This document shows positions 21,236-32,874 of a stretch of DNA of 64,000 nucleotides, in pieces. The DNA lies in contig JBHGNT010000021.1 of NCBI GenBank assembly GCA_043228905.1, forward strand, positions 8,060,001-8,124,000, written 5' to 3'. Numbering within the stretch: the stretch's first letter is position 1; the number at the start of each line of letters is the position of its first letter. The notes under the pieces were generated by a model that saw only the letters and a list, made by a program, of their open reading frames with translations, did not search any database and was not told the DNA's origin. Both the position numbers and the translations under genes were made by a program. This DNA is from Azolla caroliniana (Eukaryota > Polypodiophyta).

Positions 21236-22760
21236 GTCAACACCAAAACCCTAATGTTAGAGAACTAAAGTTCTGGCGATGCTCATAATATAACTCCACA
21301 ATGTGCAAATAGTCAACCCAATCATCTTGTTGGTAGTTGATGAAACAATAAAGTTATTGCTCCAATGTTTGATTCGTGCATTCGATTTCACCATTAGTTT
21401 TTGGATAATAGCTCGAAGAAAGTCTACAATAAATTTGTAAGAGGCTAAGAAAGTGTTTCAAAATTTTAGAGATGAATTGTGAGCCTCAATAACTAATGAT
21501 TAGTCATTGGGAAGATCATGATGCCAAAATACTTCATACATAACAAGATTTGATGTCTCTTGACTATTGATAGTCTTTGCACATGGAATCTTCAAGTGTG
21601 CAATCGTAATGAACTCATCCACAACATTGCGAATAACATCAAAAACTTTGAAAGATGAATGATTGGTAATTAAATTGATCCATGGACCATTGAGAACTCG
21701 TAAGGGCCAGAGTAACTCACATGGCTGATGTCAAAGACACTTTGACCAAGAACATGTACACAACTACAAATGTATTCCTTGACAAAGTTACAAAGTTGTG
21801 GCCCCCAATAGGTTCAAGAAACTAATTTCAAAGTCTTGCGGATTAAAAATGTCAAACCATTGTCAAGGCATTGTTTTAAGATTTGAAGTCAAGAAACAAA
21901 CAAAAAGGAAATAGAGTAGATTAATTTGAGAAAGCATGATCCCAATTGAATTTATGAGAATCCTTAAACCTTGAACAAGAAGCATGGTTTGGATTTCAAG
22001 ACATCTGTGTGAATCCATCTCCACCAAGATCAATAAGGATGGAATCAATAACAATTGAATCTATAGGACAATTTGCAAATGATCAAGTCTTGCTTTTTAT
22101 GGTCAAAAGTTGACTTCCCTAAACAAGCTGTCATATAAAACACCGAGATAGGGCAATTACCTTCCCTTGTATTCCTTGGAAATATATGATCAAGAAATTG
22201 AAATGCATAAGGAATTGTGCCCAAATGAGCTTTTCCACGATTCAGGACTCAAGCATTTTGGAAATTTGTAGTTCTTGTGATAATTGAATACAACAATATG
22301 ATGGGGATAACCTACTAGGAAATGGTTCCAATGCTCAAAAGAAACTACAATGGCCAAAATCTCTTTCATAATGCTACAAGTCAAGAATTGTTTGCACCTT
22401 TCATGGATCCATGAACATCCCCATGTTGAGACTATGTATCCTAGGAATTCTACTTAGTTGCGATCAAATCTAAGTTTCTTGAGTTTAGTGTCTTATAATC
22501 ATCACAGAATTTGGTGAATGCCATGCAAATCATGCTCCTCTTGAGTCTTCGAAAAGATCGGGATCTCATCTAGATAAATGAATGTGAGTAGATCCAAGAA
22601 GAATAAAAAAGTATCATTGGCCATATGTTGAAAATCCAATGGCACATTTGCAAAACCAACAAAGCATAATTGTATACTCAAAATCTCCACAATTGTACAT
22701 GGTGTTGTGATATGGCGTGTTCATAAGAAGAAAAGCATTTAAACTCTAGATTTTTGAAAG
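21236..22760 (-). pseudogene. Decayed Ty3/gypsy pol (RT-RNH-IN)
   Basis: The minus strand, read from 22760 down, shows an RT block with FANVPLDFQHMANDT and FIYLDEIPIFSKTQEEH (YLDD changed to YLDE), an RNase H block KEILAIVVSFEHWNHFLVGYPHHI (22190-22384) and, at about 21300-21420, an integrase C-part with YYPKTNGEIE and YCFINYQQDDWVDYL. Many stops and frame changes are present. It is the general plant chromovirus-like form. No LTRs are seen. It is older than the elements around it. Confidence 0.8.
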
Positions 22761-23467
22761 GTTGAAGGTTAGGATGAAGGTATGACTAGGATGATCTAAA
22801 ATAAAATATCTAGGATGACAAAAGATGTAACCTAATTGGCACGAGTTCACTCATTGAAAGAAATGGTCAAGGGTTTGAATATTGTGAAGGCAATATGTGG
22901 ACTTTAGTGGGTCAAATGAAGGCAATATGAATGAATAGTATAATGTATTGGATCGCCTTCAAATCTACAATAGACAGGAGTAGGTTGAAGAAGTATTGAA
23001 AGGTTCATAACTATGACTTGTGAGGGCCGTTTTCTGAATATAAGTACTTTGGTTGTTGTCTATCTATGATACATTGCATTGTGTCTAAGGAATAGCTTAC
23101 GATTAGTGTATTGTTTTCTCTATTTTGGATTTGTTTCCTCAACCAGTCTCTTTCACAAGACAGGTTGGGGGGAAAAAACTATGTATGTTGAAGTTGTTAT
23201 GACCCTTTTTATACAACTAATGGAAGGATATTTGTTTTGAAAATAAAATAAAATATGAATGAATAGTCATTTTACTCACACACGCACCACGTGAAGGTAG
23301 AAGGGACAAGAGAGTTCATTGTCATTTGGGTACTAGGCGGTAATGTTGTTGAAATTTTACTTGACCTCAGGATTGCGAATCAAGAGGGCATTCAACATTG
23401 ACAATGAAGAAAGGTGACGAAACCATCACCAGTGTGTCTACTGAACCAAAACTCAAGGATCTCGTTG
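22761..23467. other. Spacer
   Basis: Low-complexity AT-rich sequence. I see no gene. A G-rich run (TTGGGGGGAAAAAA) near 23164 may be a relic polypurine tract. Confidence 0.35.
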
Positions 23468-23716
23468 TAAAGCTTTCTTCCTATTACTATAATATCGCGA
23501 ACTTACCTGTTGTTGTTTTAGTTGCTCCATGTCCCTCCATGTAATGGAGTTGAAACCTTGCCTTGTTTGTATCCATTTATTATCGTACTATTTTTATTTA
23601 ACATGGAACATTAATACCTACAAAAATTGATTATGGCAACCCTAATGTCTTGTTTGAATCGTGATCAAATGAGGATTGCCATGGATTTTTCAACTTGAAA
23701 ATCCAAGCACGGTGTG
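23468..23716. repeat. Left copy of the duplication flanking copia A
   Basis: It begins TAAAGCTTTCTTCC and ends AAGCACGGTG directly at the LTR start. The copy at 29502-29748 matches through its full length with about 10 differences and small indels. Confidence 0.9.
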
Positions 23717-24144
23717 TGTGAAAGAATACGTGTGCGGAAGCGTATGCGTAAGAGCACAGAGTACATGGTTCGGTAGTACAACAGTTCGGTAAAGCACAGA
23801 AATCACAGAGAAAGAGAGAGGGAGAGAGAGAGAGAGAGCAGAAAATATAAAACTATATTCAGACTAATCCGCTGTATGTTCTCTGTACATATTTCGTGCT
23901 CAGTGAGCACCTTTTATACAAGCCCCGACTATTGGGCTGACACAAGTACTGACAGTACTTGACCGCTCATAAATGAGGCTTCTACACTAACTCCCAAAAC
24001 TATTCCTTACGAGGAATAACATTATAACGGTCTCACGGTTTAAACACCGCCACGACCATATTTTGCGTACGGTTTTACGCACCCAGTCTACGTACTGGGT
24101 TACGTACCCGTTTACGCACCCAATGTTGAGCTCGTCTCTCAACA
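23717..24144 (-). repeat. Copia A 3' LTR
   Basis: It begins TGTGAAAGAATA and ends CTCTCAACA on the plus strand. It has a TATA (minus TATAAAAGG at about 23911) and a GA-rich tract at 23810-23840. Confidence 0.95.
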
Positions 24145-24690
24145 CTCCCCCTCAAGCTCAACTTGAGGTTCCATATACTTTTCCGGATGTTTGCTCCGTC
24201 CTCTCTTGGCTTCACACCTCACTCGCACCCCTTGACCCGTTTGAATCCGCACGCTTCGACTCTTTCGGTCGGCTTGTCTGCTCATGCGGCCGTGTTGGCG
24301 TCTCTTTCATTGCCCTTTCCTCTGCTTGGCCCTCAGTTGATTCGTAATGTCTGAGTCAAACATTTTGATTAAATCGAACACTTCCGATTTAGTTCCACAT
24401 TCGCCCGAATTGACTGTCTCCAATTCTTCTTCTATCTTTAGGCCCTTGATAACATCGGACCATGTCTTAATCTTGGCCTTTATGCCCTTCTTGGCCGTAT
24501 TTCCCTTTTGTTCGGCTATCTTCGACTCTTCCTTACGATTTCGGCCCCTATTTTCTTCTTCTTCGGCTTCTTCAGCCGGCCCGAAATCGAATTCTTCATT
24601 CGACTTGGCATCGCGGTTACAACTGCTCCTTTCATGCTCCTGTTCTTGTCTCCTCCTCAAGTTCGGCGTGTCAAGGTGACGTAAACCAAG
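24141..24690 (-). pseudogene. Copia A C-terminal extension past RNase H
   Basis: After the RNase H end (LRHFSGELGLRHLDTPNLR) the frame continues through an Asp/Glu/Lys-rich segment, the block EELETVNSGECGTKSEVFD, then LIKMFDSDITNQLR, and a premature stop at 24307. In frame after it comes a basic tail ending EPQVELEGEC, encoded by the polypurine tract, with the stop in the first codons of the LTR. Copia A2 and C share these blocks. Function unknown. Confidence 0.8.
24145..24167 (-). other. Copia A polypurine tract
   Basis: The minus strand reads TTGAGCTTGAGGGGGAG directly before LTR start TGTTGAG. It also encodes the end of the C-terminal extension. Confidence 0.9.
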
Positions 24691-25020
24691 CTCACCCGAG
24701 AAATGTCGTAACTTGTCGAGACCAAGGGGCTTGGTGAAAATGTCGGCAACCTGCCGACCTGTCAGAACATACACCAGTTCAACTTCACCAGAAAGGACAC
24801 ACTCGCGGACAAAATGGTAGTGCACCTGAATGTGCTTAGTCTGAGCGTGGAATACAAGGTTCTTCACAAGGTGGATGCTACTGAGGTTGTCGCAATAGAT
24901 CATCGTCGGATCGGACACCTCCACATGCAGATCCCGTAATAGCCGTTTTAGCCAAATGACTTCGCATGTAGCGACAGTCGCCCCTCGATATTCGGCCTCA
25001 GTGCTCGACAATGCTACTGT
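24691..25020 (-). pseudogene. Copia A RNase H
   Basis: The block SSTEAEYRGATVATCEVIWL, then TMIYCDNLSSIHL, QTKHIQVHYHFVRE and VADIFTKPL, are the standard copia RNase H signatures. A TAG at about 25022, after AIACSSKK, separates it from the RT frame. The start of the domain (LVGYTDADWVGN) is in the RT frame. Confidence 0.9.
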
Positions 25021-25023
25021 CGG

Positions 25024-26496
25024 CTACTTCTTACTACTGCACGCGATCGCCGCACTTCCCAATGAGAATGCATATCCGGATATGGATCTATGATCGTGGG
25101 CATTTCCAACCCAATCGGCATCCGTGTAGCCGACTAACTGCTCGGCTATGTCTCCACGATACAACAACGCCATGTCTTTCATGCCGCTGACATATCGCAA
25201 TATCCATTGCGCACATTGAAAAGGTTCGGTTGTGGGCTGTGACATAAATTGATTGATCATGCCGACTAGGTAACTGAGATCCGGCCATGTGATCGTCAAG
25301 TAGATTAGGCTTCCGACAATCTGTCGGAACCGTGTCGGGTCGCATTCCCTTCTCGAATCTCGGCGAAGCTTTACGTTTCTGTCCAAAGGGGTCGAGATGG
25401 GCTTACAATCTTCCATCTTGAACTTGAAGAGCATATTCAGCGCGTAATGACGCTGACTGATCAATATGCCTTCGGGGGAATGGATCACTTCGATCCCGAG
25501 GAAGTAATGAAGGTCGCCAAGATCCTTCATTTCGAACGATGCCACAAGCTGAGACTTTACGCAGCCGATTTCTTCCAAGTCGGCACCGGGGATGACTAAA
25601 TCATCAACATAAAGTAAAAGACAAACCAGCCCATATCGACCTTGCCGAACGAACAATGAGGAGTCCAACTTTGATGTCGTAAACCCCATTCTACGCAGCC
25701 GTTGCGTAATCTTGGCGTTCCAAGCTTGCGGGGCTTGCTTAAGTCCGTATAATGCCTTCTTTAATCAGCAGACTGCCGAAGTGTTTTGTTCGGATAGAAA
25801 TCTAGGGGGATGTATCATGTACACTTGTTCCTCAAGATCACTTTGTAGGAATGCATTCTTTACATCCATCTGATGTAGATGCCACCCCTTCGTCGCCGCT
25901 ACGGCTAGCAGAACTCGCACAGTAGTCATCTTCGCGATTGGGGCGAAGGTCTCATCGTAATCTACGTCGTGCTTTTGTGCATAACCTTTCGCAACCAAAT
26001 GGACCTTATATCGGTTGACTGAGCCGTCGGTGTTGTATTTCACCTTAAACACCCATCTACATCCGATTGGCTTTACACCCTTCGGTACATCAACCAGGTC
26101 CCAGGTCTCATTGTCCGTTAAAGCGCGCATCTCTTCCTCCATTGCGGCATGCCAATTTGCGTCTTTCGCCACTTCTGCATAGCTCTCCGGCTCACGCACC
26201 TCTGCCACTCGTGTCATGTACGTGTAATGGTGGGCCATGTATTCATTGTACCCGTACCTCTTTACAGGGTTCATCAGGCGGGTAGATCGGCGTAATTCAT
26301 GATTAACTAATTTCCCAGCCTTTTCGATCGGTTTTGACTTCTTCCGTGGAGATTCCTTTTCAATTGGCCCGAAATCAGACTTGCTCTGATCTGTCTCGGC
26401 ACTGCCGAAATTGTATTCCGCCATTTTCTTCTTCCCTGTTTCTTTACGCGTAAACCGTCTCCTCGGTTCTCTACGACAACACGGCCGAGTCTCCAC
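25024..26496 (-). pseudogene. Copia A reverse transcriptase
   Basis: The upstream frame (26496-25765) holds the linker and the RT start ([60 protein letters not shown]). The downstream frame (25689-25024) holds LLLYVDDLVIPGAD (YVDD active site), LHYFLGIEVI and the connection region. Between them (25690-25764) a frame change loses the GLKQAPRAWN block. Two lesions inactivate it. Confidence 0.9.
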
Positions 26497-27463
26497 TACT
26501 CACAGATTCTTCATTTGGTTGGCCATTTCGGTTCAACCCCTCATTTGGCCGAAATGAGATCGGACTCTCTGTCAGAGCTCCAATTTCCTCATCACGGAGA
26601 GGCATCTCAGCCTCGCTAATCTCTTCTTTAGAATTCAGAATGGAGTCATGAGGTATTGGAGGTGAAGGCGAGTACCATGAAGCGGACTCGTCGAAAACAA
26701 CATCTTGGCTTACACGAACTTCCTTCATTCGGGGGTTATAGCACTTATACCCCTTCTGCTAGTCTGAATAGACGATCAAGATACACTTTTTAGCTTTTGC
26801 ATCCAGCTTCCTCCTCATCTCCTTCGGCACATGCAGATACGTAATGCTGTTGAAAATCCTTAAGTGTGCCAAATTCGGCTTCTGGCCATAATACAACTCA
26901 TGTGGCGACACTCCTCGATTAGTAGAGGTCCGATTCTGCAAGTAAACCGTCATCCTTACAGCTTCAGCCCAGTAAAGCTTCGGCATATGCTTCTCTTCAA
27001 GCATTTCCCTGGCGGCTTCTTGGATCGTCTGATTCTTCCGCTCGGATACGCCATTCTGCTCCAGCGTATATCTACACAAGAATTCATGTCGAATTCCCTC
27101 CTTCTGTAGATAACTTGTGAACTGGTTAGAGAAGTACTCCTTCCCGCCATCAGACTGTAGGCACTTGATCTTACGTCCCGTTTCCCTTTCCGCAAGGCTC
27201 TTCACCTTGAGGAACCACGTGAAGACTTCACTCTTTTTCATGATCAAGCACGCCCAAGTATGACGAGTGAAGTCATCGATGAAGGTTACGAAGTAACGGC
27301 TTCCACCGAGACTCACGTTCTGTGTCGGTCCCCACACATCCGAATGGATCAAATCTAGCGGATTTCGACTACGATTACACTCATTGGGGAATGGAAGACG
27401 GTGTTGCTTCCCAAGTTGGCAAGCTTTGCAAACTTGGCCATTACGGCCCCGAAATTTTGGCAA
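26471..27463 (-). pseudogene. Copia A integrase
   Basis: The frame 27463-26759 has [11 protein letters not shown] (first Asp), [22 protein letters not shown] (second Asp) and EQNGVSERKNQTIQE (catalytic Glu), then the GKR-like C-part with [21 protein letters not shown] at about 26757 splits off the last block (26728-26471: [15 protein letters not shown] and the linker). The zinc-binding region (CKACQLGKQHRLPFPNE) is present at the start of this frame. Confidence 0.9.
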
Positions 27464-27950
27464 TTCGAAAACAATGTTCTTCGTCTACATTTCACGAAGC
27501 CGTGGGAAGTTAACGTGGCCGAACCGCTTGTGCCACAGGTCGATGTCCAACTCAACCTTCTATCCTTTCGCGAACAACACGGTTCCGACTTGATTGGTGT
27601 CGAGGATGAACATCCTCCCTTCACGGCGCCCTTGCGCAATAACTTGGCCTTCCTCTTCGATGTAGCACCTGAGGTGCGTGAATCGAACTTGGATCCCCTG
27701 GTCGACGATCTGACCGACCGACACCAGGTTCTTGGTTATTGTCAGGACGTGCAACACGTTCATAAGTTTCCCTTTCTGCCCGACATGGCTGGGAGGAACT
27801 TCTCTGACATGTTCGATGGTATGCAGAGTGTCGTCTCCTGTTTCGACCACTCCTTGCTTTTCTGGTTTCTCTAAGTACGAGAACCATTGTTCATGACTCG
27901 TCATATGATTTGACGCTCTAGAGTCAACCTACCACACTTCGCTTGGTTTC
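27464..27950 (-). pseudogene. Copia A protease and pre-integrase region
   Basis: The minus strand gives a stop, then VDSRASNHMTSHEQWFSYLEK: the aspartic protease site, normally DSGAS, reads DSRAS here. LHVLTITKNLVSVGQIVDQG and EEEGQVIAQGRREGRMFILD follow. The pre-integrase HHCC start (DLWHKRFGHVNFPRL) is in another frame at 27464-27560. The active-site Gly to Arg change and the stop mean no working protease. Confidence 0.85.
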
Positions 27951-28059
27951 GAGGTGTTCATGGCCATCGAATTGGCCTTGTTCTTCATTACGAAGGCTGG
28001 GCCCAATCCATTTTCGGCTCATTCGGAGCCCTCAGCATAGTGCGGTTTCTGACGCCTTC

Positions 28060-28942
28060 CTACGTCTCTTCCGCTCGATCCGGCTTGGTCCGAATCGGCT
28101 CTCTTCTTCCAGCACTCGCTCTCCCTGTGGACTTTCTTGCCAGAAAACCAACATTCCGTCGCGGCCTTCTCTTGTTGGCTTCCGGCGCCGCTATGACTCC
28201 CCCTGCTCCCGGAGGGTTCGAAATTACTTCCGGCATTTCAATTATGCCGCACGTTCTACTCTTTTCGGCCGCCTCCATTGCGCTCTGATCCGCCTTGTCC
28301 GCCATGACTACGGGGCCTATCTTCCTCCGTGTACAACATCTTGTTGTCGGTGTGTGTACTCGTCGATGCACCCACGTGATTTTCCTCTACGAGCAACATC
28401 GACTGAAGCTCAAAGAACGAAGGTGTAATCTCCCTTGTGTAGACCGCCATACGGAATGCTCCGAACTTTGACGCTAACCCACCAAGACAAACCTGCACCA
28501 TTTCATCCTCCTTGACGTTCATGTTGATGGAGGTGAGAGAGTCACATATCTCCTTGATTCGAGCTGTGTAATCGGCCACAGACAGATCTTTCTGTCGGAC
28601 ATTGTTGAGCTCCTACCTGAGCTGCAACTTCTTGGCCATTGCGCTAGCGGCAAAAATCCTCTTGAGATTCGCCCATCCATCCTTCGGTATCTTAGCATCC
28701 TGAATATAGTTGAAGAGTTGGTCGCTCACACAGGACGCGAAACAGTAAAGAACTCTGCTTGCCGCTTGTTGCCAAGCCGAAAAATCTCTGTGTGTCGATT
28801 CGGGTGTTGTATCATTAGCTCCTTTGACATAACTCCAGTAACTGTGACCAAGCAGGTACTGGTGCATCTTGTACGACCAAGATGCATAGTTGAACTTGTT
28901 GAGCTTCTCAGTCCGTAGCGAGCTTCCCATTCCTCTATCCAT
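28060..28942 (-). pseudogene. Copia A gag
   Basis: The frame 28942-28613 starts MDRGMGSSLRTEKLNKFNYA and has ASWSYKMHQYLLGH; a CAG-to-TAG change at about 28612 ends it. It resumes at 28579-28256 (ADYTARIKEICDSL, FFELQSMLLVEENH). The zinc knuckle at about 28100 has its second Cys changed to Ser (CWFSGKKVHRESEC). Gag forms the particle that packages element RNA. Confidence 0.9.
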
Positions 28943-29025
28943 ATTGTTGTCTTATCCTTTCCGAAGATAAATAACTTAACTCTGTCTTTATCGCAAGCTT
29001 TTATGTCGACTCCAGAGGAGTCTCA

Positions 29026-29045
29026 ACCCTCACGCTCTCGTACCA
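29026..29045 (-). other. Copia A primer binding site
   Basis: The minus strand reads TGGTACGAGAGCGTGAGGG directly after the LTR end. It resembles the plant tRNA-iMet site TGGTATCAGAGC with two changes. Confidence 0.85.
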
Positions 29046-29158
29046 TGTGAAAGAATATGTGTGCAGAAGCGTATTCGTAAGACCACAGAGTACATGGTTT
29101 GGTAGTACGATAGTTTGGTAAAGCACAAAAATCACAAAGAAAGAGAGAGGGAGGGAGG

Positions 29159-29196
<38 letters not shown>

Positions 29197-29501
29197 AGAA
29201 AATAAAAAACGATATTAAAACTAATCCTTTGTATGTTCTTTGTACATATTTCGTGCTCAGTGAGCACCTTCTATACAAGCCCCGACTATTGGGTTGACAC
29301 AAGTACTGACAATACTTGACCGCTCATAAATGAGGCTTCTACACTAACTCCCAAAACTATTCCTTACGAGGAATAACATTCTAACGGTCTCATGGTTTAA
29401 ACACCGCCACGTCCATATTTTGCGTACGGTTTTACGCACCCTATCTACGTACTGGGTTACATACCCGTTTACGCACCCAATGCTGAGCTTGTCTCTGAAC
29501 A
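29046..29501 (-). repeat. Copia A 5' LTR
   Basis: It begins TGTGAAAGAATA and ends CTCTGAACA. It is close to 23717-24144, with a longer (GGGA)(GA)n tract at 29141-29196. Confidence 0.95.
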
Positions 29502-29748
29502 TAAAGCTTTCTTCCTATTACTATAATATCGCGAACTTACTTGTTGTTTTAGTTGCTCCATGTCCCCTCCATGTAATGGAGTTGAGACCTTGTCTTGTTT
29601 GTATCCATTTTTTATTTTACTATTTTTATTTAACATGGAACATTAATACCTACAAAATTTGATTATGGTAACCCTAATGTCTTGTTTGAATCGTCATCAA
29701 ATGAGGATTGCAATGGATTTTTCAACTTGAAAATCCAAGCACGATGTG
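29502..29748. repeat. Right copy of the duplication flanking copia A
   Basis: It begins TAAAGCTTTCTTCC directly after the LTR and ends AAGCACGATGTG. It matches 23468-23716. Confidence 0.9.
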
Positions 29749-31423
29749 ATGATTTTGACAAAAGATAGATTCTAGAATTTGGCATTGAAGGATTCATAAA
29801 GCCTACACATGAGTCATGAGGGAATTTTCAAAATTGAATTCAACTTCCAAAGTTATGAGTGAAAGAACGGTTGTTAGCCGATGATAATTGAACCCTCCAC
29901 ATGAACCGTGAGGGAATTTTCAAAATTGAATTCAAGTTTTGAGTAGAAAATTATGAATGAAATATCAATTTTGGGCCGATGAGAGTTGAACCCTCCACAT
30001 TGACGAAGGCCGACATCCCTCCGCCAAAAACAACTACTTTTGGAATTTCGAGAATAGAATTCATTGATTCGAGGTATCAATTCCTTAAATTAGGGAATCG
30101 ATATTTTCCTCAAAGGAAAGAAATCCTTGACTCGAGCTTCTCTATGCATGCATGCCTTGGCTTGAGCTTTCTTCTTGCTTTGAGGAAAGATATGCCTCCA
30201 ACGTTTTCCCCAAGGCTCGAGGAAAACCTTCGCTCTAGCTTTCCTTTTGCTCTATACTCCTATACTCTATACTCTATACTCTATACTCTATGACTCCCAT
30301 GAATCAGACTTATATTCATATCTCTTAACGATCTCTTTTAATATGTCCCAATGTAGTGGCTAGCTAAACACATTGACCACCCTCAAGGAAAGGTTAAGGG
30401 GTGAACAAAAAATGGCAATGGTGTCCCAAACCATTGAGTATTACTTTATGTTGTACCTTTGGTGTTGAGATGAAGGGATCGAAAAGAATAGAGCTTTACC
30501 TGACTAATAGAATCTTGACATTGTCGCAAATACCATTGTTGCGTAAATTCTCATGTGTGCGTGTGAAAGTTGAGTGGGACCACTAGGGACTTTGAACTAT
30601 GGAAGATGGTTTTGCTAATGAAGTGTCATGCGAGATTATGGTTGTGATGGTATCTCTTAATTAGGCTTGATCCAATTTCGAGATCCTTGTTAACATACTA
30701 AGAGTGTGAGCAATAATATAATTGTATTCGGAACGTTTTACCGAACCTTGTCTTCGGTTTACATGGGAAAGTTACATATGATTTTGTGTTCAATTGGATA
30801 AGTGTGTATTTTTGTTGTTGTGGGTGAACACAAACTCATTCGGGTGTATTCACGTGCGAGTGTGTGGAATTTATATGCACAATGACTAATCTATGTTTAC
30901 TCGTGCTTTATGCATTTCTGTAGTCACTTGTTTTAGGTGTGTAAGTGCATGAAGTAGATTTGACATGTGTATGAGAAAATAGGTGGATATGTGTGTGTGT
31001 GGGAGCTAGTACATAGTGCATGTTTGCCTATTTGTGTATATATGTATGTGTATACTAATTTATGTCATGTACACTCTAATGTTTAATTTATGAAAAGGGC
31101 GGTGAAAACCTTTGAATTTTAGCACAATATTGTTTTAATATTTGATTGGAAATTTAGGGGCATTTGGAGAACATAGGTTACCCTCTTTTGCCATGGTAAT
31201 AATTTCTAAATGGGGAGTATAAGGTATTAGTAGTGTGGTGGAGTACTAGTCTTGCGACACAAAGTTGCTGGTCCAACATCATGTATAGTATGTTGCTTGC
31301 CGATGTTGACCTACAACAAAGATATTTATAAGAGCAACAACAACTAATGTTGTTGTGTTGGCATCATGACTAGTGAAAGAGTAGTTGACATCACGACTCA
31401 TTCCTTCTTTGTTTCTTGTTCCT
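29749..31423. other. Spacer with short tandem repeats
   Basis: No gene family is recognised. It contains an imperfect tandem segment around 29806-30000 ('gagggaattttcaaaattg' occurs twice, about 90 bp apart), a (TACTCTA)n run at about 30255-30292 and GT-rich stretches near 30980-31060. Possible relic of an older element. Confidence 0.4.
30255..30292. repeat. (CTATACT)n microsatellite
   Basis: Heptanucleotide repeats of CTATACT, about five units. Confidence 0.85.
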
Positions 31424-31880
31424 TGTAAAGAATCAATGATTCTTGTGCGACGGAAGATATGTGTGTTATGTGTATGCGTGAGAGGAAAGAGAGGAGAGAA
31501 GAGACAACGCAAGATAGATAAGAGAGGAAAAATATGAAGTACTCAAGAAGAAGATTGTATATTAACAAGGAGAATATCAATTACAAAATGTTGCATTACA
31601 AGGGAGAACAACCGACACTCTATGGATTAGGAGAAGGGTGTTTTATATAAGGTCACTCTCTCTCTTCATTAACTCACTACAACAACCACTCTCTTGGGGA
31701 ATGTGGAGACTCATTAGTCATGGGGAATATGAAACTCATTAGTTATGTGTCACACAATATGATTCTATGACACATAGTTAATGTGTAGAGAGTAGTGGTG
31801 TGACCTTTGACCTTTGAGTGCTCATAGATTCTCAAAGGGTGTGTTCACACACAATGCTAGGTTAAGCTTGATTCTCAACA
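31424..31880 (-). repeat. Copia B 3' LTR
   Basis: On the plus strand it begins TGTAAAGAATCA and ends GATTCTCAACA, followed by a minus-strand polypurine tract (GAGCTTGAGGGGGCA, 31881-31900). It has a minus TATA (TTATATAAAAC at about 31650). Its outer end resembles the A and C LTR starts. Confidence 0.8.
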
Positions 31881-31889
31881 TGCCCCCTC

Positions 31890-32869
31890 AAGCTCAACTC
31901 GGGTCGGTTCCTTTTGGTTGATGCCCGCGTCGGCTGGTATCCGGTGTAGACGATCTCCGATGTCCACTTCAACTAGTACCCAGTTCGGATGGTATCCGGT
32001 TCTCTCATGTACTTCCCCTCAACCTTGGCAAGTCAGGGATCACCAATCCAAGGTCTGACATGAATTGTCGAAGCTTGTCGGCTCCTAGGGCAAGATGTCG
32101 GATGTCTGAAGATTCGTGTTGATGTGTTGAAGTTCGACATTTCCAGCTTGTACGGGCTCTCGAATGAAGTGATAGTGCACTTCGATATGCTTTGTGCGTG
32201 CGTGGAACACCGGGTTCCGAGCCAAATAAATACTACTCATATTGTCGTAGTAAAGGGGAGTTAGATCCTTGATGGGAATGCCCAGATCCTTCAAAATCCC
32301 CTTGAGCCATACGGCTTCACATGCAGCCATGGATGTGCCCCTGTATTCAGCCTCTATGCTCGAAAGAACGACAATTGGTTGCTTCTTGCTATTCCACGAA
32401 ATCGCTCTGCTGTCGAGGGAGAAAAGAAATCGGAAGGTCAATCGTCGGTCGGCTTTGTTGTCGACCCAATCGACGTCTGTGTACACTTCGAATTGATTTG
32501 GCATTGTTGCTTTGTAGATAATGCCACGGGCCGCTCACGTATCGCAACACTCGCTTAGCGCAATCCAAGTGAATATCTCGTGGGGAGTTTGCATGAATTG
32601 GCTAAGGAGACCGACCGGATAGTTGAGGTCGGGTCGAGTGATCGTGAGATAGATGAGGCTCCCGATCAATTATCGATACTGAGTCGGCTCGCACTCTTCT
32701 GTGCCGGACTCGGCCACTAGCTTTCGGTTCCGATTGAGAGGGGTTGCCACAGACTTACACTCAGTCATCCCGAAGTTGTATAACAAGTTAAGGATGTGGT
32801 GTCGTTGAGAGATCATAATATCAGCTTACCTCGATGCCAAGCAAGTAATGGAGCTCCTTCATGTCCGTT
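31890..32869 (-). pseudogene. Copia B RT end and RNase H
   Basis: The minus frame 32504-32085 has FEVYTDVDWVDNKADRR, SSIEAEYRGTSMAACEAVWL, LYYDNMSSIYLA and HIEVHYHFIRE, the copia RNase H blocks. Upstream (to 32869) other frames read TDMKELHYLLGIEV, then TRPQLSGRSP and CAKRVLRYVSG. The C-terminal extension seen in A, A2 and C is not evident here; the polypurine tract follows within 200 bp. Confidence 0.85.
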
Positions 32870-32874
32870 GTCAT
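32870..32874. repeat. Target duplication GTCAT (left) of gag-only element
   Basis: GTCAT recurs at 34250-34254. The copia B codons on either side (KFEMT and MTDMKEL-type) overlap exactly in this word. Confidence 0.85.

Larger units (their letters stand above)
23717..29501 (-). mobile_element. Ty1/copia element A
   Basis: A complete structure on the minus strand: 5' LTR (29046-29501), iMet-type primer site, gag, protease, integrase, RT, RNase H, C-terminal extension, polypurine tract, 3' LTR (23717-24144). The order (integrase before RT) defines Ty1/copia. Coding parts have about six disabling changes. Instead of a 5-bp target duplication it is bordered by a direct repeat of about 248 bp. Confidence 0.95.

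Noticed and set aside
29001-29267. ORF with poly-Leu/Ser run that looks like a membrane segment
   Set aside because: It lies on the GA/CT microsatellite of the copia A LTR; simple repeats give such runs.
30401-30586. Short ORFs in the 29.7-31.4 kb spacer
   Set aside because: All under 110 codons with no family signature or conserved copy in the window.
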